Positions 55,631 to 64,000 of a stretch of DNA of 64,000 bases are shown here, piece after piece. Source of the DNA: Alphaproteobacteria bacterium (GTDB taxonomy: Bacteria; Pseudomonadota; Alphaproteobacteria; Caulobacterales; Hyphomonadaceae); the NCBI GenBank assembly GCA_018969425.1, contig JAGWYJ010000006.1, positions 1-64,000 on the forward strand, read 5' to 3'. Under the pieces are notes generated by a model that was not told where the DNA came from, made no database searches, and saw only the letters and a list, made by a program, of their open reading frames with translations. Positions within the stretch are counted from its first letter, which is position 1. Every line of letters starts with the position of its first letter. A program made the translations under genes and the position numbers.

Positions 55631-57094
55631 ATGACGCAGACGAGTGCGGCGGTCGAAACGAAGTCGGTTGATGCGCCAGCAGGATCCCCTGAAGGACATC
55701 TTACCGGTTTCGGAAGCCGGAGCTATCGCGCCTATGTGCTCAATGCGCTGCTCTTCGTCTACATTCTGAATTTTCTTGACCGGGGTCTTCTGAGCATTGT
55801 CTCAGAGCCGGTGATGAATGAGCTCAAGATTACGGACGGTCAGTTCGGGCTCCTGACCGGAATCGGCTTTGCGCTGTTCTATTCGATTGTCGGCATTCCT
55901 CTCGCGCATCTCTCCGAGACGCGCAATCGGGTGTGGATCATGACGATCTGTATCGCCCTCTGGTCCGGCGCGACTGCATTGAGCGGGCTCGCCGATGCGG
56001 TGAACTTCGGCGCTTTCGCGGTCAGCGGATTCGTTATGCTGCTTCTGTGCCGTGTTCTGGTAGGGGTTGGGGAGGCGGGATGCACGCCGCCGGCCAACTC
56101 GATTATCGCCGACTACTTTCCCCCGTCGCGCCGTTCCACCGCTCTCGGTTATTACGCCATGGGCGTCACGCTCGGCAGTCTGTCGGCTAACCTCGTCGGA
56201 GGGCCTGTCGCCGAGGCCTATGGCTGGCGTACGGCGTTCATCGTCATCGGTCTGGCCGGCGTTCTCGTGGCCCTCGTCTTCCGGCTGACGGTGCGTGAGC
56301 CGCCAAGGGGTTATAGCGATCCGCCGCAGACCGTTCGACCTCAAAAGGCCTCTTTCCGAGAGGCGTTGCGCGAACTGGCTTCCAAGCCCTCGTTCTGGCT
56401 CATGAGCGCCGGCGCCACCCTCGCGTCGTTCTGCGGATATGGAATGACGACTTTTCAGACGTCATTCCTTATTCGCACTCATGGTCTCAGCCTGACGGAG
56501 GCGACCCTCCAGTTCAATGCGCCCGCGGCCCTGGCGGGTTCGATAGGCGTTGTCGCGACAGGCTGGCTTGCCGAGAAGACCGTCAGAAAAAACCCCAACG
56601 CCATCGCATGGCTGCCCGCGATCGGCCTTGTGGCCTGCGTTCCTTTGTACCTGATCGGTTTCAGTTCGGACAATCGCTGGATCGCACTCGCGTTCATCAG
56701 TCTCGGAGCCTGCGTCAAGTATGGGTATATCGCCGCACAGTACACGATCGGTCAGGGAGTGGTGGGCGTGCGAACCCGCGCTACGGCCACAGCTATTCTT
56801 CTCTTCATCATCAATCTGATCGGCTATGGACTTGGGCCGCCGTTCATTGGCGTTCTGTCCGAGATCCTTTTCTCGATGCAGGCTGATGCTGAAGGGTTTG
56901 CGGGGCTCGCACGGGCTTCCTGCAAGGGCGCGCTGGTCGCCGGGCTATCGGAGGCCGAACAGGCCTTCTGCCGGGTTGCTGATGCTGACGCCCTGCAAAA
57001 GTCCCTGATCATTACTTCCGTTCTCTATCTTGCTCCGGCTGTCTTCTTTATGGCCACTGTCAGGACACTGCAGAAAGATCTTGTCGCGCGCTGA
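55631..57094 (+). CDS. MFS transporter, spinster-like, copy 2
   Basis: A 487-residue paralogue of the preceding transporter, also with about twelve segments. Matching signatures are YRAYVLNALLFVYILNFLDR, LKITDGQFGLLTGIGFALFY and VGVGEAGCTPPANSIIADYF. It keeps AWLPAIGL and the AQYTIGQGVV motif at corresponding places, and the Cys-x15-Cys loop. The two genes have their own leaders with a terminator between, so they may be expressed separately. Substrate unknown. Confidence 0.9.
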   Translation: MTQTSAAVETKSVDAPAGSPEGHLTGFGSRSYRAYVLNALLFVYILNFLDRGLLSIVSEPVMNELKITDGQFGLLTGIGFALFYSIVGIPLAHLSETRNRVWIMTICIALWSGATALSGLADAVNFGAFAVSGFVMLLLCRVLVGVGEAGCTPPANSIIADYFPPSRRSTALGYYAMGVTLGSLSANLVGGPVAEAYGWRTAFIVIGLAGVLVALVFRLTVREPPRGYSDPPQTVRPQKASFREALRELASKPSFWLMSAGATLASFCGYGMTTFQTSFLIRTHGLSLTEATLQFNAPAALAGSIGVVATGWLAEKTVRKNPNAIAWLPAIGLVACVPLYLIGFSSDNRWIALAFISLGACVKYGYIAAQYTIGQGVVGVRTRATATAILLFIINLIGYGLGPPFIGVLSEILFSMQADAEGFAGLARASCKGALVAGLSEAEQAFCRVADADALQKSLIITSVLYLAPAVFFMATVRTLQKDLVAR

Positions 57095-57096
57095 GT

Positions 57097-57123
57097 GTCC
57101 ATTGCGAACGTTCTGCGATGGAC
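57097..57123 (+). terminator. Hairpin after MFS copy 2
   Basis: GTCCAT pairs with ATGGAC, extended by TGC with GCG (one wobble), around the loop GAACGTTCT. It begins 3 bases after the stop codon. No T-run follows. Confidence 0.4.
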
Positions 57124-57227
57124 GAAGATCTGGGGTCGTGTTCTTTCGCCCATGACGTTATGATGAGTAACTTGCCGTCTTTTCTGAAAGCGCGGCGCGC
57201 GACGGCCGGTTCTGATGAGGACATGCA

Positions 57228-57308
57228 ATGGAGACGAGAGCTTTCTCTGTAAACGCCCTGCGTCATAAAGCTCTTATGAGGTTCGACGGTGCGGATTTGA
57301 CGAAATGA
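57228..57308 (+). CDS. Possible 26-residue small protein coupled to the next gene
   Basis: A short frame starts at an ATG with GAGG 7 bases upstream and ends in a TGA that overlaps the next start (ATGA). The product begins METRAFSVNALRHKALMRF and has no membrane segment. The ribosome site and the overlap favour real translation; the small size and unknown family keep this tentative. Confidence 0.35.
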   Translation: METRAFSVNALRHKALMRFDGADLTK

Positions 57309-57568
57309 TGCAGCGCGTCAGCCTTATAGTCGCTGTGGGTCTTATAGCCGCTGCGGTATACGCGTTTGGAGCGCAGTTCTCGCCCTTTCTGATCAAGGAA
57401 AGCGCTCGCCTCAATGCCGTTTTCGCCATTTTGCTCCTGGCGTTGGCTTTGGGCTGGGTAAGGGATATCGGACGTTTGCGGTTCAGCGCATTCTCTCGCT
57501 ATGGCCTGATCTGGCTTGTCATCATTGTTGCAATCGCTTTGGGATTTGAGGCGTGGTCCCGTTTCTGA
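57305..57568 (+). CDS. Small hypothetical membrane protein (87 aa)
   Basis: Three hydrophobic segments lie near residues 5-22, 38-52 and 66-82, the last being YGLIWLVIIVAIALGFEAW. The arrangement recalls the membrane-anchor region found at the start of some alphaproteobacterial aspartic proteases, but no protease sequence follows in any frame. Two in-frame ATGs open the gene. Function unknown. Confidence 0.5.
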   Translation: MMQRVSLIVAVGLIAAAVYAFGAQFSPFLIKESARLNAVFAILLLALALGWVRDIGRLRFSAFSRYGLIWLVIIVAIALGFEAWSRF

Positions 57569-57830
57569 GGTCGAGGTTGTTTTTGTGTCTGTCTCGGCGT
57601 GTTTTCGTTCAATGGGGTCGGACATCGGATCAGACCTGAGGCGTCTTTTGGTCTGAGTGGGTGTCCTAAGTCGTTTCGCCTGAAGATCTGGCGCGCGTTG
57701 TTGAGAATGCCTGACGGCCTGAACGTCCCTATCGCCTGTTCGCCGCACCAGGATGTCTGGAAGGGGGGGTCGTGTTCCCTCCAGCATTGTCGTAAACGGC
57801 TGGCCGGAGACGACCGCTGGAGGCTGTGAA

Positions 57831-59132
57831 ATGATTCCCCGTTATTCGCGTCCTGAGATGAGCGCCATCTGGACGCCGGAACAGCGGTATTCGATCTGGC
57901 TCGAGATTGAGACGCTGGCGGCAGAGGCCATGGCTGAGCTCGGTCTCATCCCGCAGGAAGCTGCCCGAGCTGTTCGGGAGCGAGGCGCGTTTGATGTGGC
58001 GCGGGTCGACGAGATCGAGCGAGAGGTCAAGCATGACGTGATCGCGTTTCTCACCAGCGTCACAGAGCATGTCGGCCCTGAGGCCCGGTTTCTGCATCTT
58101 GGGATGACGTCGTCGGATGTCCTGGATACCTGTCTCTCCGTCCAGCTTGTGAGGGCCAGCGAACTTCTACTCAAAGGCGTGGACCGCCTGCTTGCCGCCC
58201 TGAAAGTCAGGGCGCATGAGCACCGCATGACCCCGACTATCGGTCGCAGCCACGGGATCCATGCTGAGCCGACGACATTCGGGGTCAAGCTCGCCGGCTA
58301 TTACGCTGAAATGGCCCGTAATCGGCGCCGGCTGGAGGTCGCCCGAGAAGAGATCGCAACCTGTGCGATCTCGGGCGCGGTCGGAACATTCGCCAATGTC
58401 GATCCCCGGATCGAGCAGCGGGTCGCCGAGCGCCTTGGGCTGGCCGTAGAGCCTGTTTCGACCCAGGTCATTCCTCGTGATCGTCATGCTGCATTTTTTT
58501 CCGCTCTGGCTGTCACAGCTTCTTCGATTGAGCGGCTCGCAACCGAGATCCGGCACCTTCAGCGGACGGAGGTTCTTGAAGCTGAGGAGTACTTCTCGGC
58601 GGGGCAGAAGGGCTCCTCGGCCATGCCCCATAAGCGCAACCCTGTCCTGACCGAAAATCTGACGGGTCTCGCGCGGCTGGTTCGATCGGCTGTGGGGCCA
58701 GCTCTCGAAAATGTCGCCCTCTGGCACGAGCGGGATATCTCTCATTCTTCAGTTGAACGAGGTATTGCTCCGGACGCGACCATTCATCTCGATTTCGCCC
58801 TCCACCGCCTGGCGGGGGTGATAGAACAGCTTGTCGTCTATCCTGACGCCATGCTCGCGAACCTCAACCGGCTTGGCGGACTTCATAATTCTCAGCGCGT
58901 TCTGCTTAGTCTTGTGGAAGCCGGCGCCTCCCGGGAGGACGCTTATCGCCTTGTCCAGGACGCCGCCATGAAGACCTGGAGAGGAGAGGGGCCGTTCATC
59001 GATCATCTGAAAGCCTCTCCGGCCATCATGGCGCGACTCTCAGCCGCTCAGGTCGACGACCTCTTCGATCTCGGCTATCATTTCAAAGCTGTGGATACGA
59101 TTTTCGAGAGAGTGTTCGGACAGGCCGTCTGA
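57831..59132 (+). CDS. purB: Adenylosuccinate lyase
   Basis: Acts twice in purine synthesis, releasing fumarate from SAICAR and adenylosuccinate. The 433-residue product has RYSRPEMSAIWTPEQRYSIW at the start, TSSDVLDTCLSVQLVRASEL with GRSHGIHAEPTTFGVKLAGY (catalytic His), and the signature GSSAMPHKRNPVLTENLTGL. The ATG at 57831 has TGGAGG 7 bases upstream and matches the usual MIPRYSRP start. An ATPase inhibitor gene follows on the opposite strand. Confidence 0.97.
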   Translation: MIPRYSRPEMSAIWTPEQRYSIWLEIETLAAEAMAELGLIPQEAARAVRERGAFDVARVDEIEREVKHDVIAFLTSVTEHVGPEARFLHLGMTSSDVLDTCLSVQLVRASELLLKGVDRLLAALKVRAHEHRMTPTIGRSHGIHAEPTTFGVKLAGYYAEMARNRRRLEVAREEIATCAISGAVGTFANVDPRIEQRVAERLGLAVEPVSTQVIPRDRHAAFFSALAVTASSIERLATEIRHLQRTEVLEAEEYFSAGQKGSSAMPHKRNPVLTENLTGLARLVRSAVGPALENVALWHERDISHSSVERGIAPDATIHLDFALHRLAGVIEQLVVYPDAMLANLNRLGGLHNSQRVLLSLVEAGASREDAYRLVQDAAMKTWRGEGPFIDHLKASPAIMARLSAAQVDDLFDLGYHFKAVDTIFERVFGQAV

Positions 59133-59161
59133 CCCCGTCCAGTCCGAACCCTCTGATCCGT

Positions 59162-59500
59162 TCAACGTTTTTCGGCTTTGACCTGGTCTATAGCCGTGGC
59201 CATCAGCTCTTCCATCTGCCGGTGGATCTGATGGTCGGTCTGGCTGATCCCCCCCCGGTCGAAATCGGTCCGAATCTTGCGGAAGACGTCTTCGTCGCCA
59301 GGCGCTTCAAAATCTGACTTCACCACCTCGACAGCGTAGGCGCTGGCGGCGTCCCCGCTGAGGCCAAGCAGGTCGGCCGCCCAGAGCCCAAGGAGCTTGT
59401 TTCTGCGGGCGTTCGCCTTGAAGCGCAGCTCCTGATCCAGGGCAAAACGCGCTTCCTCACCCGACTTGCGTTTGTCGAACCCGGTCAACCTAGTCTCCAT
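59162..59500 (-). CDS. F1-ATPase inhibitor zeta subunit (DUF1476)
   Basis: A 112-residue helical protein of the alphaproteobacterial zeta family, which in Paracoccus blocks ATP hydrolysis by F1Fo. It has ARFALDQELRFKANARRNKL followed by LLGLWAADLLGLSG and DFEAPGDEDVFRKIRTDFDR. I chose the ATG at 59500; the N-terminal METRLTGFDKRKSGEE then holds the inhibitory region. A location between purB and purC is common in this class. Confidence 0.92.
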   Translation of the reverse strand: METRLTGFDKRKSGEEARFALDQELRFKANARRNKLLGLWAADLLGLSGDAASAYAVEVVKSDFEAPGDEDVFRKIRTDFDRGGISQTDHQIHRQMEELMATAIDQVKAEKR

Positions 59501-59694
59501 CCGTTCGCTTGCGCAGTATGCGTCTGAGGTCGATATAACGTCGCGCGAGGCGATTTGCACCCCCAGACCGCGTCAATGCGCAGGACGAAGCGTTTGGGAT
59601 GCTGTAAGGAGGCGTCGAAGTGTGCGAGTCGACCTTTCCGGACGCCCGGGCTCGGGCAAAGGATGGGGTCGTTCGATCGGGGAGACCAAGGACG

Positions 59695-60459
59695 ATGGCC
59701 AAGGGCCGGAAAATCTATGAGGGCAAAGCCAAGATCCTCTACGAAGGGCCTGAACCGGGCACGCTCATTCAGTATTTCAAGGATGACGCCACGGCCTTCA
59801 ATAACGAGAAGCGGGCCGTTCTTGACGGTAAGGGAGTCCTGAACAACCGGATCAGCGAGTTCGTGATGACCCAGCTGAATTCCATCGGTTTGCCGACTCA
59901 TTTTCTCAAGCGGCTCAACATGCGTGAGCAACTTATCAAAGAGGTCGAGATCATTCCGCTGGAGGTGATCTGCCGAAATGTCGCGGCTGGTTCAATCTCC
60001 AAGCGTCTCGGACTGGAGGAGGGCGCTCCTCTTCCCCGCTCCATAATCGAGTTTTGCTACAAGAAGGACGAGTTGGGCGACCCCCTAGTCTCGGAGGAAC
60101 ACATTACGGCATTTAACTGGGCGTCCAATCAGGAAATCGACGACATCATCGCCATGACGCTCCGGGTCAACGATTTCCTGACGGGATTGTTTGCAGCGGT
60201 CGGCATCAAGCTCGTCGATTTCAAGGTTGAGTATGGACGCCTGTATGAAGGCGAGATGGTTCGCACTGTTCTGGCCGATGAGATCAGCCCAGACAGTTGT
60301 CGGCTCTGGGACATGTCGACCGGTGAGAAACTCGACAAGGATCGGTTCAGACGAGATCTTGGAGGTGTGACCGAAGCCTATTCCGAGGTTGCCCGTCGAC
60401 TTGGGATTATCAAGGAAGATAAGGGCGGCGCCGAGATCCTGTCGTTCGGCGGCGAGTAG
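59695..60459 (+). CDS. purC: SAICAR synthetase
   Basis: Joins CAIR and aspartate using ATP, step 7 of purine synthesis (counting varies). The 254-residue product has [40 protein letters not shown] and [17 protein letters not shown], then the signature [20 protein letters not shown] with [14 protein letters not shown]. The ATG at 59695 matches the conserved [10 protein letters not shown] start; GGGGAGA lies 8-14 bases upstream. Confidence 0.97.
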   Translation: MAKGRKIYEGKAKILYEGPEPGTLIQYFKDDATAFNNEKRAVLDGKGVLNNRISEFVMTQLNSIGLPTHFLKRLNMREQLIKEVEIIPLEVICRNVAAGSISKRLGLEEGAPLPRSIIEFCYKKDELGDPLVSEEHITAFNWASNQEIDDIIAMTLRVNDFLTGLFAAVGIKLVDFKVEYGRLYEGEMVRTVLADEISPDSCRLWDMSTGEKLDKDRFRRDLGGVTEAYSEVARRLGIIKEDKGGAEILSFGGE

Positions 60460-60475
60460 ACGAAGGAGTCCGAAG

Positions 60476-60718
60476 ATGCGCGCCAGAGTTCATGTCAGCC
60501 TCAAGCCGGGTGTGCTCGATCCTCAGGGCAAGGCCGTCGGAGACGCTCTGGGTCGTCTGGGTTTCAGCGAGGTGGGCCAGGTGCGGGTCGGCAAGACGAT
60601 CGATCTTGAGCTTGCGGACACACTGAGCGCTGCGGACGCGGAAGCCCGCGTCCGCCAGATGTGCGAGGCCCTCCTCGCAAACACCGTGGTAGAGCGATAC
60701 AGCATCGAGATCAGCTGA
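60476..60718 (+). CDS. purS: FGAM synthase subunit PurS
   Basis: A small dimeric protein that links PurL and PurQ and passes ammonia. The 80-residue product starts MRARVHVSLKPGVLDPQGKA and includes GDALGRLGFSEVGQVRVGKT and a terminal ANTVVERYSIEIS, all typical. AAGGAG lies 7 bases before the ATG. It is 16 bases after purC, so the two are cotranscribed. Confidence 0.96.
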   Translation: MRARVHVSLKPGVLDPQGKAVGDALGRLGFSEVGQVRVGKTIDLELADTLSAADAEARVRQMCEALLANTVVERYSIEIS

Positions 60719-60734
60719 GACCCCGGCAGTTTTC

Positions 60735-60875
60735 TCAGTTGTCGGACTTGGCCTCGTCCGCGGCCTTCCGGATGGCCTCTCCGGCTTTGGAGAGGTCTTT
60801 GCCGACGCCCTCAAGGGTGTTGCATGCCGTCGTCAAGGGCGCGATCAGGCAAAGCATTAGGAGGATCTTGCGCAT
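60735..60875 (-). CDS. Entericidin A/B family small lipoprotein
   Basis: A 46-residue lipoprotein precursor: basic start MRKILL, hydrophobic segment, lipobox LTTACN near residue 18, then NTLEGVGKDLSKAGEAIRKA, the usual entericidin amphipathic stretch. I prefer the ATG at 60875, with GAGGA 9 bases upstream; the in-frame ATG at 60884 is directly against that ribosome site. The family is known from the E. coli ecnAB pair, but its role here is unknown. It is convergent with purS, interrupting the pur genes. Confidence 0.85.
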   Translation of the reverse strand: MRKILLMLCLIAPLTTACNTLEGVGKDLSKAGEAIRKAADEAKSDN

Positions 60876-61004
60876 CTTCGCCATTCCTCTGCGGGATATT
60901 CCAACACGGATCTTTACCGTCATTGTTCGTGGCGACAAGTCTTCGTCGCGGCTGCGAATCGGGGCTGGAGGGTGCATAAGCCGAATTCCTGAGGGAGGCC
61001 TGTC

Positions 61005-61346
61005 TTGACCATCGCCCATTGGGCGCCTGTCGCTCTTCTCGTCTGTTCAAACGTTTTCATGACCTTCGCCTGGTATGGGCATCTGAAGACCCCCTCAATG
61101 CCGCTGGTTGCGGCTGTTCTCGCGAGCTGGGGCATCGCCCTGTTCGAGTATTGTCTCGCCGTACCGGCCAATCGCATGGGGCATCAGATTTACTCGGCCG
61201 CCGAACTCAAGACGATGCAGGAGGTGATCACCCTATGTGTTTTCGCCATCTTCTCGGTGGTCGTGCTGAAGGAGCCCCTGACCCTCAGGCACGGTGTCGG
61301 ATTTGTTCTGATCGCTGTCGGCGCCGGGGTGATTTTCTACAAGTAG
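61005..61346 (+). CDS. DUF486 family membrane protein (DMT-like)
   Basis: A 113-residue protein with four membrane segments, matching the DUF486 pattern: [18 protein letters not shown], then [40 protein letters not shown] and [20 protein letters not shown]. It resembles half of a drug/metabolite transporter. The start is a TTG at 61005 with GAGGGAGG 6 bases upstream. It is 40 bases before purQ and may share its transcript. Confidence 0.9.
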   Translation: MTIAHWAPVALLVCSNVFMTFAWYGHLKTPSMPLVAAVLASWGIALFEYCLAVPANRMGHQIYSAAELKTMQEVITLCVFAIFSVVVLKEPLTLRHGVGFVLIAVGAGVIFYK

Positions 61347-61386
61347 ATTTTTGCCTGTCTCTTTCATGTCTGCTATGAGCTCGACC

Positions 61387-62046
61387 ATGAAGTGCGCTGT
61401 TATTGTCTTCCCTGGATCCAATTGCGACCGTGACGCGGCGGACGCGCTTACACATGTCACTGGCCGTCCTCCCGCAATGGTCTGGCACAAGGAAGGCGAA
61501 CTGCCTGATGGGCTGGATCTTGTCGTTCTTCCAGGCGGTTTTTCCTATGGCGATTATCTGCGGTCGGGGGCGATGGCTGCCGCATCTCCCGTCGCCTCGG
61601 CTCTGCGCCGCCATGCCGACCGCGGAGGATATGTCCTTGCGATTTGCAATGGCTTCCAGGTGGCGACCGAGCTTCGACTGCTTCCCGGAGCGCTTCTCAG
61701 GAATGCAGGATTAAACTTTGTCTGTCGGCCGCAGCCTCTGTCGATCGCTGCAGACTGCGCGTTTACCTCGGGCTATGGCTCCTCAGGGAATGTTGTCTTT
61801 CCGATCGCTCACCATGACGGAAATTTCTTCGCCGATACGGATATGCTCGATCGTCTCGAAGGCGAGGGACGGGTGGCGTTCCGGTATGTCGGAAACCCCA
61901 ACGGTTCTCAAAGGGACATCGCAGGTGTTCTCTCTGAAAATCGCCGCGTTCTCGGCCTCATGCCCCACCCTGAGCGAGTGATCGGAGGAGGGGAGAATGG
62001 GGCGGATGGGCTCAAGCTCTTTCAGGGGCTTATGGCGGCCGCCTGA
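61387..62046 (+). CDS. purQ: FGAM synthase glutaminase subunit PurQ
   Basis: Class I glutamine amidotransferase that supplies ammonia to PurL. The 219-residue product starts [20 protein letters not shown]. The nucleophile Cys is in [20 protein letters not shown] near residue 86, preceded by [20 protein letters not shown]. The His-Glu pair is in [18 protein letters not shown] near the C-terminus. The start could also be the ATG at 61375. It is separated from purS by an opposite-strand gene and a DUF486 gene. Confidence 0.96.
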   Translation: MKCAVIVFPGSNCDRDAADALTHVTGRPPAMVWHKEGELPDGLDLVVLPGGFSYGDYLRSGAMAAASPVASALRRHADRGGYVLAICNGFQVATELRLLPGALLRNAGLNFVCRPQPLSIAADCAFTSGYGSSGNVVFPIAHHDGNFFADTDMLDRLEGEGRVAFRYVGNPNGSQRDIAGVLSENRRVLGLMPHPERVIGGGENGADGLKLFQGLMAAA

Positions 62047-62103
62047 TCAGGGGCATTGATCGGGCGTCCGACTTCAGGACAGGGTTTGCGTCGGGGAGAA
62101 CAG

Positions 62104-63048
62104 GTGACCACGTCCGAATCGATCCGCTCGGCGACTCCGTCCGACTTTTCTGGCCATGGCCTCAATGTCGACGCCGTCAGCCTTCTTGGAGAGAAGGCAT
62201 CTGGTCGTTTTGTGGAGGTCGAGGGAACGAAGGTTCACGTTGATCAGGAGGGAGATGGGCCTGACCTTTTCCTGATCCATGGCGCCTCCTCGGATATGGC
62301 GGTCTTCAGACCCTCTGTGGCCCCCAGACTTGCGCGCCGCTACCGCCTGTCAGCGTATGACCGACCTGGCCTTGGTCGGACAGCCTCACGTCCTGCAAGG
62401 GCTCATACTCTTGAGGTGCAGGCCAGGGTCGCTGCTGGCGTCATCGAGGCGCTCGAGCTCAGGCGTCCTCTTGTTCTCGCGCACTCCTGGGGCGGGGCCA
62501 TCGCTCTCAGGCTCGCTCTTGATCGCCCTGATCTTACGGCTGGACTGATTCTCGTTGCTCCAGTCGCCTATGAGTGGCCGGGAGGCGTCAGTTGGCACCT
62601 TTACTGGTCGGGGCATCCCCTCGTCGGACCCCTATTCAATCATGTCATAGCGCGCCCCTTCCTATCTTCGGCGATTCGGGCCGGAGTGGCGGGGACGTTT
62701 CACCCCCTCAGTCCGCCCGACACTTACGTTGAAACCGCCCGAGTCATGCGCGCCGCCAGACCGGGGGCGATGGCGGCTAATGGACGGGACCTTCTGGCGG
62801 CGAAGGCCGAGATCCGCGCGCAGCAGGGGCGGTATCCGGAGATCCAGCGCCCTGTCGCGGTTTTGTCGGGCGATCGCGATACGGTCGTGCGCACCTCGAT
62901 CCACACGTCTCAACTGTCGAAGTCGCTTCGGCTGGTCAGAGCGGAGGTGCTCGAAGGTGTTGGGCACGTCCCTCATGAAGCCGCGCCAGACCGGCTTGAG
63001 GCCCTTGTCGACTGGGTTCATTCCGAGGCCGCCGGCCTGTCGTCCTGA
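62104..63048 (+). CDS. Alpha/beta hydrolase
   Basis: A 314-residue alpha/beta hydrolase fold protein. The oxyanion region LFLIHGASSDMAVF, the nucleophile elbow AHSWGGAIALRLALDRPDLT (Ser), the acid in LSGDRDTVVRT and the catalytic His in EGVGHVPHEAAPDRLEALVD are all present. I chose the GTG at 62104 with GGGAGA upstream; a more upstream ATG at 62056 is possible. The substrate cannot be read. It follows purQ by 57 bases. Confidence 0.88.
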   Translation: MTTSESIRSATPSDFSGHGLNVDAVSLLGEKASGRFVEVEGTKVHVDQEGDGPDLFLIHGASSDMAVFRPSVAPRLARRYRLSAYDRPGLGRTASRPARAHTLEVQARVAAGVIEALELRRPLVLAHSWGGAIALRLALDRPDLTAGLILVAPVAYEWPGGVSWHLYWSGHPLVGPLFNHVIARPFLSSAIRAGVAGTFHPLSPPDTYVETARVMRAARPGAMAANGRDLLAAKAEIRAQQGRYPEIQRPVAVLSGDRDTVVRTSIHTSQLSKSLRLVRAEVLEGVGHVPHEAAPDRLEALVDWVHSEAAGLSS

Positions 63049-63200
63049 GCCTTTCGGACGCCGCGGCAGTCCGTCCGGCTCTTCTTTCATCACTCCAGAG
63101 CATCAGGCGCGACGGCTCTCAGGAGGTCCCCGCCGTCGCTGCATCCGTTGCCTGCGCACCCGCTCCGGCAAGGCCTCACGGCGCGGGAAGGGTGACGGGA

Positions 63201-64000
63201 TCAGTTATGGCCCGGCAGACCTTCAAGATACTTTTCGGCTTCGAGAGCCGCCATGCATCCAAGGCCTGCGGCCGTCACAGCCTGTCGATAGATGTCGTCC
63301 GCTACGTCCCCGGCGGCGAAGACGCCCGGGATATTGGTTGCTGTGGAGTTGGCCGCCGTTTTGAGGTAGCCGCCAGGCTTCATGTCGAGCTGCCCTTCGA
63401 AGAGTTGCGTCTGCGGAGCGTGGCCGATGGCGATGAATACGCCATGCACCGGCAGCGACGTGATCTCGCCGGTGGCGAGGTTTCGCAGTCGCGCGGAAGA
63501 AACGCTGAGGGGAGAGTCCTCTCCTGTGACTTCAGCCAATTCAGTGTTCCAGATCACTTCCACTTTGGGGTTCTTGAACAACCTGTCCTGAAGGATCTTC
63601 TCTGCCCGGAACCGATCCCGGCGGTGCACAACCACGACCTTCGAGGCGAAGTGCGTCAAGTGAAGGGCTTCCTCCACCGCCGTATTGCCGCCGCCGACGA
63701 CGAGCACGGTCCTATTTCTGTAGAAGGGAGCGTCGCAGGTGGCGCATGCTGAGACGCCGAAGCCCTTGAAACGATCTTCTGACGGCAATCCAAGCCATTT
63801 GGCCTGAGCTCCCGTGCAGACAATCAGGACATCGCACGTATAGACGCTGCCGCTATCGCCCGTGAGACGGAAGGGACGAACGGACAGATCTGCGGACATT
63901 ATATGGTCCTCGACCATTTCGGTTCCCATATGAATGGCCTGCGCTCTCATCTGCTCCATGAGCCAGGGACCCTGAATCACGTCGGCGAAACCCGGATAGT
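63201..64000 (-). CDS. trxB: Thioredoxin reductase, N-terminal end outside window
   Basis: Reduces thioredoxin using NADPH and FAD. About 266 residues are present; the reading frame continues past 64000, where it encodes the conserved YPGFADVIQGPWLMEQM. The redox-active pair is in SACATCDAPFYRNRT, followed by the NADPH-binding VLVVGGGNTAVEEALHL and VVVVHRRDRFRAEKILQ. The C-terminal FAD motif IPGVFAAGDVADDIYRQAVT is complete. The FAD-binding N-terminus is missing only because of the window edge. Confidence 0.96.
   Translation of the reverse strand, partial: YPGFADVIQGPWLMEQMRAQAIHMGTEMVEDHIMSADLSVRPFRLTGDSGSVYTCDVLIVCTGAQAKWLGLPSEDRFKGFGVSACATCDAPFYRNRTVLVVGGGNTAVEEALHLTHFASKVVVVHRRDRFRAEKILQDRLFKNPKVEVIWNTELAEVTGEDSPLSVSSARLRNLATGEITSLPVHGVFIAIGHAPQTQLFEGQLDMKPGGYLKTAANSTATNIPGVFAAGDVADDIYRQAVTAAGLGCMAALEAEKYLEGLPGHN

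Noticed and set aside
57569-57830. Continuation of the 87-residue membrane protein into an aspartic protease by frameshift
   Set aside because: No DTGA/DTGS-type active site or protease-like sequence appears in any frame before purB.

Overview
The window looks like a piece of chromosome from a polarly flagellated alphaproteobacterium related to Caulobacterales, Hyphomonadaceae or Parvularculales. The evidence is the gene set: fliX beside flgI, a stand-alone rod-binding protein and a FlbY/FlgN-like protein after flgI, a dksA of the alphaproteobacterial type, cckA directly after flhB, recA-alaS-icd in series, and an F1-ATPase zeta inhibitor. CtrA-type boxes (TTAA-N7-TTAA) stand before early flagellar genes. 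The genus cannot be fixed from what is here. No rRNA, tRNA, CRISPR array, insertion sequence or prophage was seen.

Layout. Positions 1-2604 hold the end of a flagellin array: one cut-off copy and two complete genes. A MarC-type membrane protein and an unrecognised envelope protein follow. From 4.9 to 7.4 kb the flgI-rod-binding-flbY operon diverges from fliX. A short housekeeping stretch (dksA, recR, rmuC, def) leads to the flgF-flgG-flgA-flgH operon, which diverges from fliL-fliM-(DUF6468)-motE-(1148-residue periplasmic TPR protein). The flagellar block closes with fliO-fliP diverging from flgB-flgC-fliE, then fliQ-fliR-flhB and cckA. Together these supply rod, P and L rings, the C-ring component FliM, most of the export gate, filament protein and the kinase at the top of the CtrA pathway. 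FliF, FliG, FliN, FliI, FlhA, hook and stator genes are elsewhere.

From 32 kb on the content is housekeeping: htpX, recA, alaS, icd, trmJ, a TerC-family protein, rpsD, a PPK2 polyphosphate kinase and rimO. Next comes grxD-(aldo/keto reductase)-bolA-(lipoprotein)-purL on the minus strand, then a pseudouridine synthase, an enoyl-CoA hydratase-like protein, a CinA-type domain and map. Two tandem paralogous MFS transporters follow. The last part carries purB, the ATPase inhibitor, purC, purS, purQ, an alpha/beta hydrolase and the start-truncated trxB.

The most interesting points are these. A large periplasmic protein with beta domains and TPR repeats is translationally coupled to motE in the fliLM operon, and could be a motor or stator scaffold. 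A small set of cis elements is shared between flagellar promoters: CtrA boxes, a GATTTTGCCGGG element and CGGCA-N5-TGCCG inverted repeats. Several conserved-looking but unrecognised envelope proteins are embedded in the flagellar region. All family assignments were made by reading the sequence, without database searches.
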